A stretch of DNA of 64,000 bases from Locusta migratoria (GCA_026315105.1 CM048744.1:360097168-360161167); one strand, 5' to 3'. Counted from the first letter of the stretch, positions 31,676 to 43,901 are shown. Translations and numbers: made by a program. The notes: generated from the sequence alone by a model not told the origin.

Positions 31676-34600
31676 ATGGTAGGGATTAGTGTAGTTCGGT
31701 GGCAGGATGAACAGGATTTCTGGTCAGTTGGGTACAGGGTTATAAATACAAAATCAGTTGGTGGTAAAGCAGGAGTAGGTCTGATAATGAATAAGAAAAT
31801 AGAAATGCGGCTAAGTTACTATGAACAGCATAATGAACGGATTATCGTAGTAAAGATAGACACGAAGCCAACACCGACCACAGTAGTGCAAGTTTATATG
31901 CCAACTAGCACGGCCGATGATGAGGATATCGAAGAAATTTATGAGGAGATAAAGAAATAATTCAGAAAGTTAAGGGAGACGAAAACTTCATTGTGGTGGG
32001 GGATTGGAACTCGGTAGTAGGAAAGGGAAGGGAAGGAAATGTAGTAGGCGAATATGGACTGGGAAAAAGGAATGAAAGAGGAGATCGTGTGGTAGAATTT
32101 TGAGCAGAGCACAATTGAATGATCACCAACACTTGGTTTAATCATCATGAAAGAAGGCTGTGTACCTGGAAGAGACCATGAGACACTGACTTTATAATGG
32201 TAAGGAATAGATTTAGAAACCAGGTTCTAAACTGTAATACTTATCCAGAGCCAGATATAGACTCTGCCCATAACTTATTGGTTATGAACTGCAGATTAAA
32301 ACTCTAGAGACTGCAGAACGGTAGAAAGGTTAGGAGAAGGAACCTGGACAAATTAAAGGAACCAGAGGTGGTTGAGAGTTTCAGAGGGAGCATTAGGCAA
32401 GGATTGGCTGGAACAGGGGAAAGTAATACAGTAGAAGAAGAATGGGTAGCTCTGAGAGATAGGATAGTGAAGGCAGCAGAGGACCATGTAGACAGAAGGC
32501 CAAAGCCTAATAGAAATCCCTGGATAACACAGGATACACTGAACTTATTTGATGAGAGGAGAAAATATAAAAATTCAGCAAGTGAAACAGGAAAAAGGGA
32601 GAACAAACGTCTGAAAAATGAGATTGACAGGAAGTGCAGACTGGCTAAGCAGAAATGGCTAGAGGACAAATGCAGAACCGGAGAAGAATGCATAACTAGG
32701 GGAAACATAGATACTGCCTACAGGAAAATAAAAGAGATATTTGGAGACAAGAAAAACTGCTGATCATAACTTATTGGTTATGTACTGCAGATTAAAACTT
32801 AAGAGACAACAGAAAGAAAGGTTAGGAGATGGAACCTGGACAAATTGAAGGAACCAGAGGTGGTTGAGAGTTTCAGAGGCAGCATTAGGTAAGGATTGGC
32901 TGAAACTGGAGAAAGTAATACAGTAGAACAAGAATGGGTAGCTCTGAGAGATAGTGTTGTGGAGGCTGCAGAGGACCATATAGGCAGGACAAGGCCTAAT
33001 AGAAATTCCTGGATAACACAGGATATACTGAACTTAATTGATGAGAGGAGAAAATATAAAAATTCAGCAATTGAAAAAGGAAAAAGGGAGTACAAACGTC
33101 TGAAAAATGAGATTGACAGGAAGTGCAGACTGGCTAAGCAGGAGTGGCTAGAGGACAAATGCAGAACCTTAGAAGAATGTATAACTAGGGGAAACATAGA
33201 TACTGCCTACAGGAAAATAAAAGAGATATTTGGAGACAAGAAAAACTGCTGCATGAATATCAAGAACTCAGACGGAAAACCAGTACTAAGCAAAGAGGAG
33301 AAAGCTGAACTGTGGAAGGAATATATAGAGGGCCTATACAAAGGAAATAAACTTGAAGGCTGAGTTTTAGAAAGGGAAGACGAATTGGAGGAAGATGAGA
33401 TAGGAGATATGATACTGCGAGAAGAATTTGACAGAGCGCTTAAGGATGTAAGTCGAAACACGGCCCCTGGAGTAGATGATATTCCGCCTGAACTGCTGAT
33501 ATCCTTAGGAGTACCAGTCATGAAAATATTGTATCACCTGGTATGCAAGATGTATGAGACAGGGGAAATACCCTCCAACTTCAAGAAGAAAGTCGTAATT
33601 CCAATTCCAAAGAAAGCGAGTGCAGATAAGTGTGAAAATTACAGAACTGTTAGTTTAATAAGTCATGGTTGCAAAATACTAACACGAATTATTTACAGAC
33701 GAATGGAAAAACTTGTGGAATCCGACCTGGGGGAAGATCAGTTCGGATTTAGGAGAAATGTAGGAACACGGGAGGGAATACTCACATTACGACTTATCTT
33801 AGAAGATACGCTAAGGAAAGGGAAACCTACGTTTTTAGCGTTTGTCGATTTGGAGAAAGCTTTTGACAATGTTGACTGGAATACACTCTTCCAAATTCTG
33901 AAATAGCAGGGGTAAAATATAGGGAGCGAAGAGTTATATTCAACCTATACAAAAACCAGACAGTGGTTATTAGAGTCTAAGAGCAAGAAAGGGACGCAGA
34001 TGTTGGGAAGGGAGTAAACAGGATTGTAGCCTTTCCCCAATGTTGTTCAATCTCTACATTGAACAGGCAGTGAAGGAATGGAAGGAGAAATTTGGAGAGG
34101 TCATTAAAGTGCAGGGAGAAGAAAAAAAAGTTTCCGGTTTGCAGATGACATAATAATTCTGTCAAAGACTGCAAAAGATCTGGGAGAGCAATTGAATGGA
34201 ATGGACATTGTCTTCAAAGGAAGATATAAGATGAGCATTAACAAGAATAAAAACGAAGGTAATGGAATGCAATGTCAGAAAATCAGGCGATTCTTAAGGA
34301 ATTAGACTAGGTAATGCGATGACAAAAGTAGTAGATGAATTTTGTTATTTGGGTAGCAAGATAACTTCTGATGGCCGAAGTAAAGAAGATATAAAATGCA
34401 GAATGGCTATGGGGAGAAAAGCGTTTCTAAAGAAGCGAAACTTGTTAACATCCAATATTAATTTAAATGTTAGGAAGTCCTTTCTGAAAGTATTTGTCTG
34501 GAGTGTGGCACTGTATGGGAGTGAAACGTGGACGATAAGGAGTTCAGATAAAAAGATGATAGAAGCTTTCGAAATGTGGTGCTACAGACGAATGATGAAA

Positions 34601-34882
34601 ATTAGATGGGTAGATCACGTAAGTAATGAGGAGGTGCTTAACCGAATCGGGGTGAAAAGGAGTTTCTGGCATATCCTGACCAAGAGAAGGGATAGATTGG
34701 TTGGACACATTCTGAGACATCAAGGAATTGTCAACTTAGCATTAGAAGGAAGCTTGTGGGGTAAAAATCGTAGAGGGAGACCGAGGGACGAATATAGTTA
34801 GCAGATTCAAAAGGATGTAGGTTGCGGAACCTATTCTCAGATGAAGAGACTTGCACAGGACAGGGTAGCGTGGAGAGCTGCA
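31676..34882 (+). pseudogene. Broken EN-RT ORF of LINE copy 2
   Basis: Open pieces at 31676-31960 (endonuclease: ISVVRWQDEQDFWS, QVYMPTSTADD), 32368-32763 and 32896-33363 (the duplicated linker), 33385-33906 (RT: ENYRTVSLISHGCKILTR, DQFGFRRNVGTRE, FVDLEKAFDNVDW) and 34319-34801 (YLGSKITSDGRS, ALYGSETWTI, RRDRLVGHILRH). The ORF ends at a TGA just before the (ACA)n tail, which shows where the family normally terminates. Many frameshifts; inactive. Confidence 0.9.
32268..33252 (+). repeat. ~495-bp tandem duplication inside LINE copy 2
   Basis: Both units start at CATAACTTATTGGTTATG and end at AAAAACTGCTG. The first unit is joined to the second at about 32761/32762. The units differ at many sites and copy 1 has a single version. 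Confidence 0.9.
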
Positions 34883-34924
34883 GCAAACCAGTCTGCGGAC
34901 TGAAGACCACAACAACAACAACAA

Positions 34925-36119
34925 GTATATATTTGTTTCTTATATGTAAACAACATTTGTAGGGAGGTGGTCAAAGCATTTAATACTGTGGTATTCAAAT
35001 GTATAATATTTTGGAAGGGAAATTGTATTTCAAAGATCAGACGTTAGGATGCGCGGAAGGTTACAAATTTAGGAGCAGGTAGAGCACGCTTTCGAACGCT
35101 TGGGAAGAGACTCGTAACTTGGACGTGATAGTGAAAGGTTGAGATGCTGGGCGGTCTGAAGCCGCGTTACGAACTTGTGATTCGAAGAGATAGGCATGTG
35201 TGGACTTACAAAATTTGCGGGACTGTGACTGCAGATCTTAGTCTCGGGTGAGAAGTGGTCAACTATGGACGGAAGTAGGACTGTGGGACTGTGATAATTC
35301 AGCAATCATGTACTCGTGTGATGACAAATTGTCTTTTATAACAAATACTGTAATTAATCGCGGATTAATTTGGAACTACAATGTTCGATGGACTTCACTA
35401 ATTTACGAGTGTTAATTTGGAACTTTTACTCTCGAGTGCATGTGATACTTATTGTGCTTCTCATGAACAATAGTTGGAGAAATATTCAGTTATTTACCGA
35501 TGTATAAAGTAGTAATAATGAGTAAAATGAGTAATAATCTTTATTTATAAAGAATTACTTCGTGAGTCAGCCACTTCTTTATCTTAGAATCCATTTTTTG
35601 GTTATTCAGAAGTTTAATTTATGTTTGTTTAAATATATTTTCAAGTAGTCATATGCAGATTGATAGACTGACTAAACTACAGATTAATTATTGATCTTGT
35701 TTAAACAGATTGGGTAGCTGTTTAGGGCATAGAACTGACATGCATAACTCACCCCTATGTACAGAGACAACGAGCTATAAACGTTTTACTACCCTGAGTT
35801 ATGTATTGTCCAATTCTTATTGATAAGTACCGATAGGAAGGTCGCAAAATGATAGCATTATCAAAAATATAATAAAATGTACTTTGATTTTCCTAATGTG
35901 ATGAGATTATATATGTTTGAGATATTACCGTTTCTTAACAATTTTCGTTTTAATTTTTGTCGATTACAGCGCCATATTTTTTTTATCGGAGAATCCACAT
36001 GTGCATTACAAATAAGGGTTCCCATTTAAGATTTCAAAGTCACCCCTCTCCCACCCTGGGCGTGGAGCTTTGTGCTAATGGATAACCTCTTCGAGGTGAA
36101 CAACTATTATTGCAACTTT
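34925..36119. other. Unassigned sequence
   Basis: No gene seen. Near 36005-36080 a CCCATTT..AAAGTCACCCC block resembles 56548-56620, an old dispersed repeat pair. Confidence 0.4.
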
Positions 36120-36715
36120 TTTTAAATTGTGTTTTTCCAAATATTCCGAAAAAGTGTTTTAAGTGCCTCACCCTGTGTATTATCCGTCTTTCCTGAAAGC
36201 TTACACCTATATTTAAGAGAATTTCGAATCTCTTGCTTCATTTTACATTGTCGAACGCTTTTCCCTGATGAACAAATCCTAGGTACATGTCTTGATACTT
36301 CTTTAGTCTTGTTTCCATTATCAGGTAATGTAAAGACAGCCTGCATGGTGCCTTTTCCTCCCCTAAACCCACACTGATCGTCATGTGACAAAGCCTCAAT
36401 ATCATTCCCTTTGTATTCTATACTTCTGTAAATAACTCTCTTCAGTAGCTTGGCTGTATGAATTGTTCAGCTGATTGTCTGCTCTTGCTGTCTTCAGAAC
36501 CATGTGGATAATATTTTTCCGCAAGTCTGATGCTACTGATGCTACGTCACCAGACTCATATATTACACACGCGAATTTGAATAGTCGCTTGGTTGCCTCC
36601 TCCCCCAATGATTTTAGAAATTCCGATGGAATTTTATCTATGCCTTCTGCCTTATTTAATTTCAAGTTTTCCAGAGCACTTTTTAATTCTAATACTAGAT
36701 CCCCTATACCTTAGC
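36120..36715 (-). pseudogene. RTE-like LINE RT fragment, minus strand
   Basis: Minus strand, two frames. One (36665-36402) reads KAEGIDKIPSEFLKSLGEEA and YESGDVASVASDLRKNII. The next (36391-36122) reads DQCGFRGGKGTMQAVFTL. These correspond to the GVDDIPSELLKSLG, FKKNVIIPIPKK and EDQFGFRRNVGTREA blocks of the intact LINE at 11165-14254. Diverged relative; truncated. Confidence 0.75.
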
Positions 36716-36724
36716 TATCAGTAC

Positions 36725-36850
36725 AGTAAGGAGGTAAAAAGGAGAGCACGTTACAGTGGTTACGCTGGATGGAACAGCTCGCACAGGATGGGCTAGTGTG
36801 GAGATCTGCATTAAATCAGGCTTTGGAGTGAAGACTACAATAACAAACAT
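36725..36850 (+). pseudogene. RTE-like LINE 3' end, plus strand
   Basis: Plus strand reads QLAQDGLVWRS and ALNQALE then stop, followed by GTGAAGACTACAATAACAAA. This mirrors the LAQDRVLWRAASN..TGAAGACCACAAC end of the RTE-like LINE. It lies head-to-head against the minus-strand fragment just to its left. Confidence 0.7.
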
Positions 36851-37465
36851 GCCAAAATGGTGGCAGAGGGCTAAGAGGCACCTTTCACTATCCAGTCTTA
36901 CATTGTACAGAAGTAGTACAATTACATTCTTTTCAAAACTTCATGAAACTTGCTCAGTTTCATCACAGTCTAACAAACACAGTCGCAATACTCACTGCTG
37001 TGAAAGTTGTTACCAACTGACAGTTGCAACGACACTAGCGCTCCTGGTGGTGGGAAAGGCGCCGTAAGAGTAATGTTTGTTCATAATTACGTTTCTACTT
37101 AATTAACCAAATAGTTTCTGTAATTCGTTAAACATCGAGAGACACAGTTAATTATGAAATAAATGTAAATACAGCTAAATTTCACTGATTAAGCGATACA
37201 AACATCAACTTATTCATGAGACAATGTTTACGAATATGTGCGTATGTGCAGCTTATTCCGCTGAAAATAATAGCATAAATACATGCGAGAAACATGAATT
37301 GCTGTTACGGTGTCTTCTTACATGACTGGCACTTTCTTTGACGTTCAACAATTCCGTATGGTGTCTAATGTTTTGAAATTTTTACACTTCACTCGTCTTT
37401 CGTCTTTCGTACTTTTAAGTGTAATTGCTTTTGCATACAAGACGAATGTCTTGCAGATTGTCGCG
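36851..37465. other. Unassigned AT-rich sequence
   Basis: No gene recognised. Confidence 0.4.
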
Positions 37466-37476
37466 TTTGTGGTTCA

Positions 37477-37677
37477 AAAAAATGTTCAAATGTTTGTAGA
37501 GCTTAAGGGACTTAACTGCGGGGTCATCAGACCCTAAACTTACAAACTACTTATGAACTAGCTAACACTAAGGACGGCACAAATATCCATGCCCGAGGGG
37601 GGATTCGAACCCCCGACCGTAGTGGCCGTGCAGACCGTGACTGACGCGCCTCAGTCTTCTCGGCCACCGCGGCCGGC
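37477..37677 (-). mobile_element. tRNA-derived SINE, family A
   Basis: Minus strand, full head GCCGGCCGCGGTGGCCGAG, B box GGTTCGAATCC. 11-bp target duplication TTTGTGGTTCA (37466-37476) and TTTGCGGTTCA (37678-37688), one mismatch. Confidence 0.92.
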
Positions 37678-37857
37678 TTTGCGGTTCAGATAAAGCAACA
37701 ATTGTGGTTTGGTTTCTGCTTTATTGGGAATTTTTTTATGCTTTCGATGTTTTATTATTACGTTTGTAAAGATTTTCCTTCAGCTACAGCTGTGGTGGGT
37801 GAACTGGTACATTAAATATGGTACATGATTTACAAACCTTAGGGACGATCATATTGT

Positions 37858-38572
37858 ATAAATGGAAGGATAGATGCCAAGATCGCAATTTTTTTTTATT
37901 TTATTTAGTCAAGATGACCTGTTTCGACACTTTATGGTGTCATCATTTGGTCTCATTGACGAAAAACTGCTTATAATAATGCTCCACATAAAATCTGGTA
38001 GGTTTACTGGTTGATATTTGTATTCAAAATCATGTGCTGGTGGGTGGTCAGAAATAAAATGGACGGCTGGTTAAAATTAAAATAGTAAAATATACTTAAA
38101 TCAACAACCACCAGGCCGGCCGCGCTGGCCGAGCGGTATGCGGAGCGCCAGTCACGGTCTGCACGGCCACTACGGTCGGGGGTTTGAATCCCCTCTGGGG
38201 CACGGATATTTGTGCCGTCCTTAGTATTAGCTAGTTTGTAAGTTTAGGGACTGAAGACTCCATAGTTAAGTCCCATAACTTGAAAAAAAAATAGCCACGA
38301 GATATGTGCACTAAGGTGGTTATTAATTTAAGTATATTTTATTGTTTTAATTTTGACCAGCCATCCGTTTAATTTCTGACTACCCACCAGCACCTGATTT
38401 TATATACAAATATCAACAAGTACACCTGCCAGATTTTATGTGGAGCATTATTATAAGCAGATTTTCGTAAATGAGACCAGATGATCAGACCTTAGAGTGT
38501 CGAAACCGGTCGTCTTGATTAAATGAAATAAAATAATCGCGATCTTGGCATCTATCCTTCCATTTAAATAAT
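37858..38572. mobile_element. Long inverted-repeat element with SINE at the hinge
   Basis: Arms of about 255 bp (37858-38113) and 280 bp (38291-38572) are inverted complements with modest divergence. Outer tips read TAAATGGAAGGATAGATGCC on both inward directions. Shared blocks include GCTTATAATAATGCTCCACA and AAAATCTGGYAGG. Each arm holds the module ATGATnAnACC..GTGTCGAAACMGGTC. A family-A-type SINE fills the centre. No coding capacity. Resembles a foldback element. Confidence 0.82.
38114..38290 (+). mobile_element. tRNA-derived SINE, family A, inside inverted repeat
   Basis: Plus strand: head GGCCGGCCGCGCTGGCCGAG, B box GGTTTGAATCC, body TTTGTAAGTTTAGGGACTGA, then an A run instead of the usual AACATTTG tail. 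Confidence 0.88.
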
Positions 38573-39323
38573 GTAGGTACGGTATTCCATATAGCTTTCT
38601 TACGTTCTACGCTTAATGGTTTGACTGGAATTGTAGTGAGGTTTCTGAGTAGAAAAGCAGTAAAAGGCAGTGTCTGCTGTTGTGTGTTAGCCATTTTTGT
38701 TCTTAATAGAAAATGAAATACTTCATTTAAAAGTCAAAGATTTCAAGGAAATCTTAAATAAATGCAATATAGGAAACCTAGTAAAGATAAATGTGAAGGT
38801 ATTTTGCAATTATTACCGATTTTAATGGCAGTTCATACTCTCCCTATAGAAAAAAGTATGTTAAAATCAATTTAAACTAAATTATTCCCACTCATTCGAT
38901 ATCGTATTGGGAAATGTACCTTGCTTGTAGCGACGTTGTCGTGCACGCAACAAAAACCGTGGGAATTTCGTGACTGTATATGTTAAACTGTTTCACAGTA
39001 AAAAAATTAGTGAGTTTTCGCGGAGAGTTCGGGAGAATGTCATAATCGGTAGTTTGAGTTTCATCAGTACGTAGCTGCTATTTTTGATAACGTATCTCGG
39101 TCGACGGCAGCACGAAGTATCGGTATGTGGGTCAGAAGTGAAGAGGGCTGAGTGGGTGAATTGCGTCACGCACCGGCGTCTGCCTCAGTGCTTGGACAGG
39201 CACATCCCCGCGTGCTGACTTACCGACCACTGGCTTTCACAGTGCTGACGTCGCTTCTGCTTGCTGCGCCCAGTGCATCGACACGGTCGTAGCTGCCAGG
39301 GCCCGCACCTGACAAGTTCCACG
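38573..39323. other. Unassigned sequence; GC-rich at 39115-39320
   Basis: No gene seen in the AT-rich part. The last 200 bp are GC-rich and end at a poly(T) tract; ORFs on both strands lack motifs. Confidence 0.4.
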
Positions 39324-39345
39324 TTTTTTTTTTTTTTTTTTTTTT

Positions 39346-39394
<49 letters not shown>
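39324..39394. repeat. Poly(T) tract with two G interruptions
   Basis: 71 bases, all T except two G. Creates spurious poly-Phe and poly-Lys ORFs. Confidence 0.95.
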
Positions 39395-39399
<5 letters not shown>

Positions 39400-39656
39400 C
39401 ATCTGGAAGTGTTCTTCCAGAATGTCTGCCATTTGGGTCTATGCTTGCTTACCACATGGGTCATTTTTGATCCATGGGAGTGTTTCGTGAACCCTACCCC
39501 CCCCCCCCCTTCTTGCCCCCTCCATATTCATCGTAGCACCAAGCCCTCTCATGAATTATAGTCCTTTATGGAGTTGTAGAATTCACTAAAATTGTATCCC
39601 CAAGGCCAACTAGAAGTAGGAAAAATTTATCTGTTACATCATTTGTACCATGTAGG

Positions 39657-39694
<38 letters not shown>

Positions 39695-39953
39695 ACACAG
39701 TCAAACACAATTTGACGTTACTAACACCAGTTTTTAGACATGAAATGAATTCTGGGCATGCCTCAATGTTATTTACAACATGTTGGAGTATGTTACAACA
39801 CTTTGTGCTAAAAATAATTAGAAATACTACAAATTTGTTGTTTGGGCGACGCCTTATATCAGCGCGGCTTTCAGTTTTCTGTGGACTGGCGACATTCAGA
39901 CCTATACTGGAGAGTCTCAAAATAACCTCATCTCCGTCTGAGGCATACTAATA
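39395..39953. other. Unassigned sequence with poly(C) and poly(T) tracts
   Basis: A C run at about 39498-39509 and a 30-base T run at 39659-39688. No gene recognised. Confidence 0.45.
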
Positions 39954-40652
39954 CGAGGTACGTCCAGAAAGTAAGTTCCGTTTGGTTATATAAAACAAAC
40001 GTGTACAGATACAGAAAAAATATTTACTGTACAAAAATCTAAAACTGTTAAACTACTTTTCTACGTAGCTGCCGAAATTTTGTAGGGACTTGTCATAGCG
40101 TGGCACAAGTTTCTGTATGCCTTCTTCATAGAAGGTTGCCGCCTGTGTATTCAGCCATGTGGTAGCATGTTCTTTCAGCTCGTCATCATCGTTGAAATGT
40201 TGACCACCAAGGACCAATTTTTAGGTGTAAGAAGAGGTGAAAGTGGCTAGGAGCGAGGCCCGGGCTGTACGGATGATGATCAAACACGTCCCAGTGAAAT
40301 TCCCGTAAGAGTTGTTTGGTCACATTCGCCACATGTCGGGCACTATCGTGGAAACAAACACCACCTTTTGATGGAAATCCTCTCTTACACCTAAAATTTG
40401 TCCTGTCAACACTTCAACGATGACGAGCTGAAAGGACATGCTACAACACGGCTGAATACATAGGCAGAAACCTTCTATGAAGAAGGCATACAGAAACTTG
40501 TGCCACGCTATGACAAGTGCTTACAAAATTTCGACGGCTATGTAGAAAAGTAGTTTAATAGTTGTAGATTTTTGTACAATAAATATTTTTTCTGTATCTG
40601 TACACGTTTGTGTTATATAACCAAACGGAACTTACTTTCTGGACGTACCTCG
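39954..40652. mobile_element. Palindromic mariner: two distal halves head to head
   Basis: Identical tips CGAGGTACGTCCAGAAAGTA in inverted orientation, flanked by TA (39952-39953, 40653-40654). Arms of roughly 280 bp are inverted copies of the same transposase 3' region, with a ~137-bp unique centre. Minus strand of the left half reads VTKQLLREFHWDVFDHHPYS and GLAPSHFHLF; canonical mariner has a D where S-H is read, so the third catalytic residue is lost. Plus strand of the right half reads YEEGIQKLVPRYDK. Cannot encode a transposase. Confidence 0.9.
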
Positions 40653-40869
40653 TATATTTCTATTACATGACATCAGATATCAGACGCGTCGCCCTTACAG
40701 AGGTTTCCTTTCTGTGTATCTTTGTCTTTGGTCAAGCCGTGTGGGCTGAGACACTCGTGGTAGCAGTGACGTCAGCTTGTTATTTATTTGTTACGATGGC
40801 AATACGACTCAGTCTTACATATATTGAGATTTCCTACTATCTACGTTTCACTGACGTAGTCAAGTGACG

Positions 40870-41600
40870 AATCCGTTAGCGAGACAAACGCAGAGGAGGA
40901 CGATTTTGTTATAGTGGAACCTGTTGATCAAGCATTTCAGATGCATCAAAAAATGATAATAATAATAAGAAACATCCGACGATGATTTGTATCTTGCACA
41001 AAGTAAGCATCAACCATTCTAAGTTTTTGAACCAATAAGCGTGCAGTCCACTGTATGTCTTTCTTTGTTCTGTTACTTAGGCGTCGGTTTTATGGGTCTC
41101 TTTATTCTAAGTAACGAGCCTACTCGATGTCAGGTCATTGTCAGTACTGAGAGGAAACTCCCATGAATGTGAAGTTTTATAATGAAACAAACGGTGGAGT
41201 CGATATAGTTGACCAAATGAGTAGACATTACAGTGTCCGAGCTGACACCCGCTGATGGCCTGTGCATGTATTTTACAACACTGCTGACCTTGCTATGATC
41301 AGTGCTCACACAATTTTTAAGTTATGAACATGTAAGAAAATGGCAAGGCGAGAATGTATTGTCAGAGTAGCAGATGAGCTTGCTGCCCCTACAAACTGCA
41401 GAGGGAAGCCAACCTCCCCTTGCGAGCATTCGGAGGCGGCGCTGGCCAATATGTAAATAGAAGGCATTTTCAAATTCAGGATTCCTACAAACAACAAAAG
41501 ATGAATGAAACAATGAACGTATGTTTCAAATGCAACAAGTACGTGTGTAAAACCTGCCATGCCAAAACGTGTAACGTCGCAACTGTAAGCCCACCCCATC
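40870..41600 (+). pseudogene. piggyBac transposase relic
   Basis: Plus strand. An acidic N-terminal-like stretch (SETNAEEDDFVIVEP) is at 40880-40925. The conserved block KFYNETNGGVDIVDQMSRHY is at 41171-41230, the classic GGVD.VDQM signature of piggyBac transposases. It is followed by a stop and WPVHVFYNTADLAMISA. A C-terminal Cys-rich segment CFKCNKYVCKTCHAKTC (41525-41575) matches the terminal zinc-binding domain of the family. The central catalytic region is missing, so it is internally deleted. TIRs not identified. Confidence 0.8.
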
Positions 41601-42443
41601 TTAGACAATGCTGTCAACTATTTGTTCCTAAATGGTTCCAGACACTTGCAAAAACACACTGAAATTGCTTTTTGTTGTATTTTTTAACCCTTGAATACAA
41701 TAAGGAAGAAAACATTCATGTTTACAAATACTCTGCACTTGCCTTATATCTGAAAAAAAAGTAAAAATACAATTAGTAACGTGTAAACTATATGTTTTGA
41801 GATAGTTTCAATCTTTTTACACAGATAAACACAGTAAAATTGTTTTATTTACTTGTTTTAATCATGTTTGATCGAAGAGTGGATTTTTTTCTGTAAGACT
41901 AAAATGAAATAACATATACTCCTGAAATATCACTTTTGATTTTGAACTGTACATGTTAGAGAACAAATTATACTTATCTAACAGTCTTCTTGAATGCAAT
42001 ATCAACATGAAACCCAAAACGTCAGCAAAATACCAATAAAACAGTAGTTTGCTACTATGGGTCCAAAACGTCTCACGTGGTACTTACTACTAGGGGTAAG
42101 GAAAAGTCTAGTACTTCTAGTGTTAACAATAAATATGTATACACACTCGCCCTTGGTACGTTACTAGATATTTTATGTAACTTCTTCCAGAGATTTTTCT
42201 GTAATCGTGAAAAAAGTAGAATAAAGGTTCGTTTCGTGATCTACATTAATAAAAATGTTCCATTAATCTGACGGAAACTCTCTAAATAGATGCGAATACA
42301 TATTCAAAAGAGAGTGACTGCCCCATAAGTTAGCTAATGCGACAGTGGAGATATAGCCCCAAGTAGGATAATCGAAGACTAACTAAGAAACATGCACAGG
42401 CCACTACACACCCTCACCACTCTGCTTCGGGCAGAATTACTTC
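41601..42443. other. Unassigned AT-rich sequence
   Basis: No gene recognised; it may include the piggyBac 3' end. Confidence 0.4.
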
Positions 42444-42724
42444 CCATCATCATCATCATCATCATCATCACCATCATTAGTCACTGCCGCGCGGGAGTAA
42501 CCGAGCAGTCTGGAGCGCTAAGTTGTGGCTCACGCGCCCTCTAGCGTCGGAGGTTCGAATACTCCCTCGGGCATCGATGTTTGTGTTGTCTTTAGTATAA
42601 GTTAGTTCATAAGTAGTTTGTAATTTTAGGTACTAATGACCCCGCAGTGGTGTCCCATAAGCTTTACAAACATTTGAACATTTCATCATTAGATACTGAT
42701 TAGGCCTTTCAGCGTTCAGTCTGG
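42444..42724 (-). pseudogene. 3' end of minus-strand LINE relic
   Basis: Contains the (CAT)n microsatellite 42445-42477 (rc ATG repeats, a LINE 3' tail), a SINE, then TAGGCCTTTCAGCGTTCAGT. It continues at 45502 after the 42725-45501 insertion. Confidence 0.7.
42487..42683 (+). mobile_element. tRNA-derived SINE, family C
   Basis: Plus strand: head GCCGCGCGGGAGTAACCGAG, B box GGTTCGAATAC, shared TTCATAAGTAGTTTGTAA body, tail AACATTTGAACATTT. 15-bp target duplication CATCATTAGTCACTG (42472-42486) and CATCATTAGATACTG (42684-42698). Confidence 0.9.
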
Positions 42725-43901
42725 GGGGTTGGAACACTTGCGCGGAGTGACACTTGCGCGGAGTGACACTTGCGCGGAACCCGGGGCCCTTGGGGCGGCT
42801 TATGGCTTTTCCTGGGTACTGGCACACCAAGAAGTCTAGCACTGCTGTAGTGAAGTTTCCACACTGTCAACATAACACGAAAATCAGTGAAATAGCACAA
42901 CCCTTTCAAAGCTGAAGAGCGATATAGTAACTTGTTCTAACTACATATTAATCCGTTGAGTGTTCCTCCTGTAAACAAAAAGCTATTTTAATAGTGATAA
43001 TGTTTGGAGAGTTATTAAGACAGTCTCTGCTACTACAAGACGATGACTTTTCACAGTCATACCTCCTAAAAGCATATTATTCAGAACACTAAGCATATCA
43101 ACCTGCGCAAGCAATAAATATATTAGGCATCCTGCACAGATACGTTGATGTAATTGACCGCTATGTAGTTAACACCACTATCACGCAACTTCCATCTCTT
43201 TAAAAATAGCTACTATGCTTTTTAATAGGAGACGCAACCTTAAACCTTCAATTAAAAAACGTTAATAATAAGTCAATGAGTATTTTACATACTTGAAGCG
43301 TTTATTCGTAGACCCCAAAAATGCTGAAGATAAATTCTATTTTCCATCACCGTCATATAGAACCATTTTTACTCCGAACTCGGCATAAACCAACAGGGAG
43401 AAACAAGTTGCAAGACTGCCAGGAAAAATGAAGCGAAATTGGCAGCCAATAGTTGGTTATAAATTACATTGCCTGTTAACTGTATAAATATAAATTACGG
43501 AATACGCGGAATTACTGTTCAGTACAGTCAAAATGGTCTAAGGTAATAGGCAGTGGTTTACAATCAGATATCCGTATCACTCTCCTCCTCAAGAAGTCTG
43601 TATGAAGATGTATATTCAGAACATTCAAGAAAAAGGTGTTGAAACTACAAGAAGCAGCTCATTTACTCAGGAAGGGAAAACGTTCTGGTGGCCGTAAATT
43701 TGAATGGCTGTATCTCTTGTAGTAAAAAAAAAAAGTAACATTCATTTTTTGATAAAATGTTGAAATCCAATATACCAGAATTTTGTTTTTCTAAACTCAG
43801 TGCCAACTTTTTTTGTCAAAATCTTTGCAGGAAGTAGTCTTGACGTGATTTCATACTTATATGCATTAATATTATCAAACATGTAATTTGTGTCACAAAT
43901 T

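Larger units (their letters stand above)
31205..34924 (+). mobile_element. RTE-like LINE, copy 2, degraded
   Basis: Same element as 10951-14244, sharing the 5' UTR from GAACCACAGACATTGCCGAG and the TGAAGACCACAAC..(ACA)n 3' end. Longer than copy 1 because of an internal ~495-bp tandem duplication (units about 32268-32761 and 32762-33252). Small deletions and stops are throughout. No clean target duplication remains (AAATATTTATT versus TATATATTTGTT is a weak candidate). Confidence 0.9.

Noticed and set aside
31205..34924. A host gene annotated as endonuclease/reverse transcriptase-like (such models are common in insect annotations)
   Set aside because: It is a LINE with defined 5' and 3' ends and a sister copy; no host function is implied.
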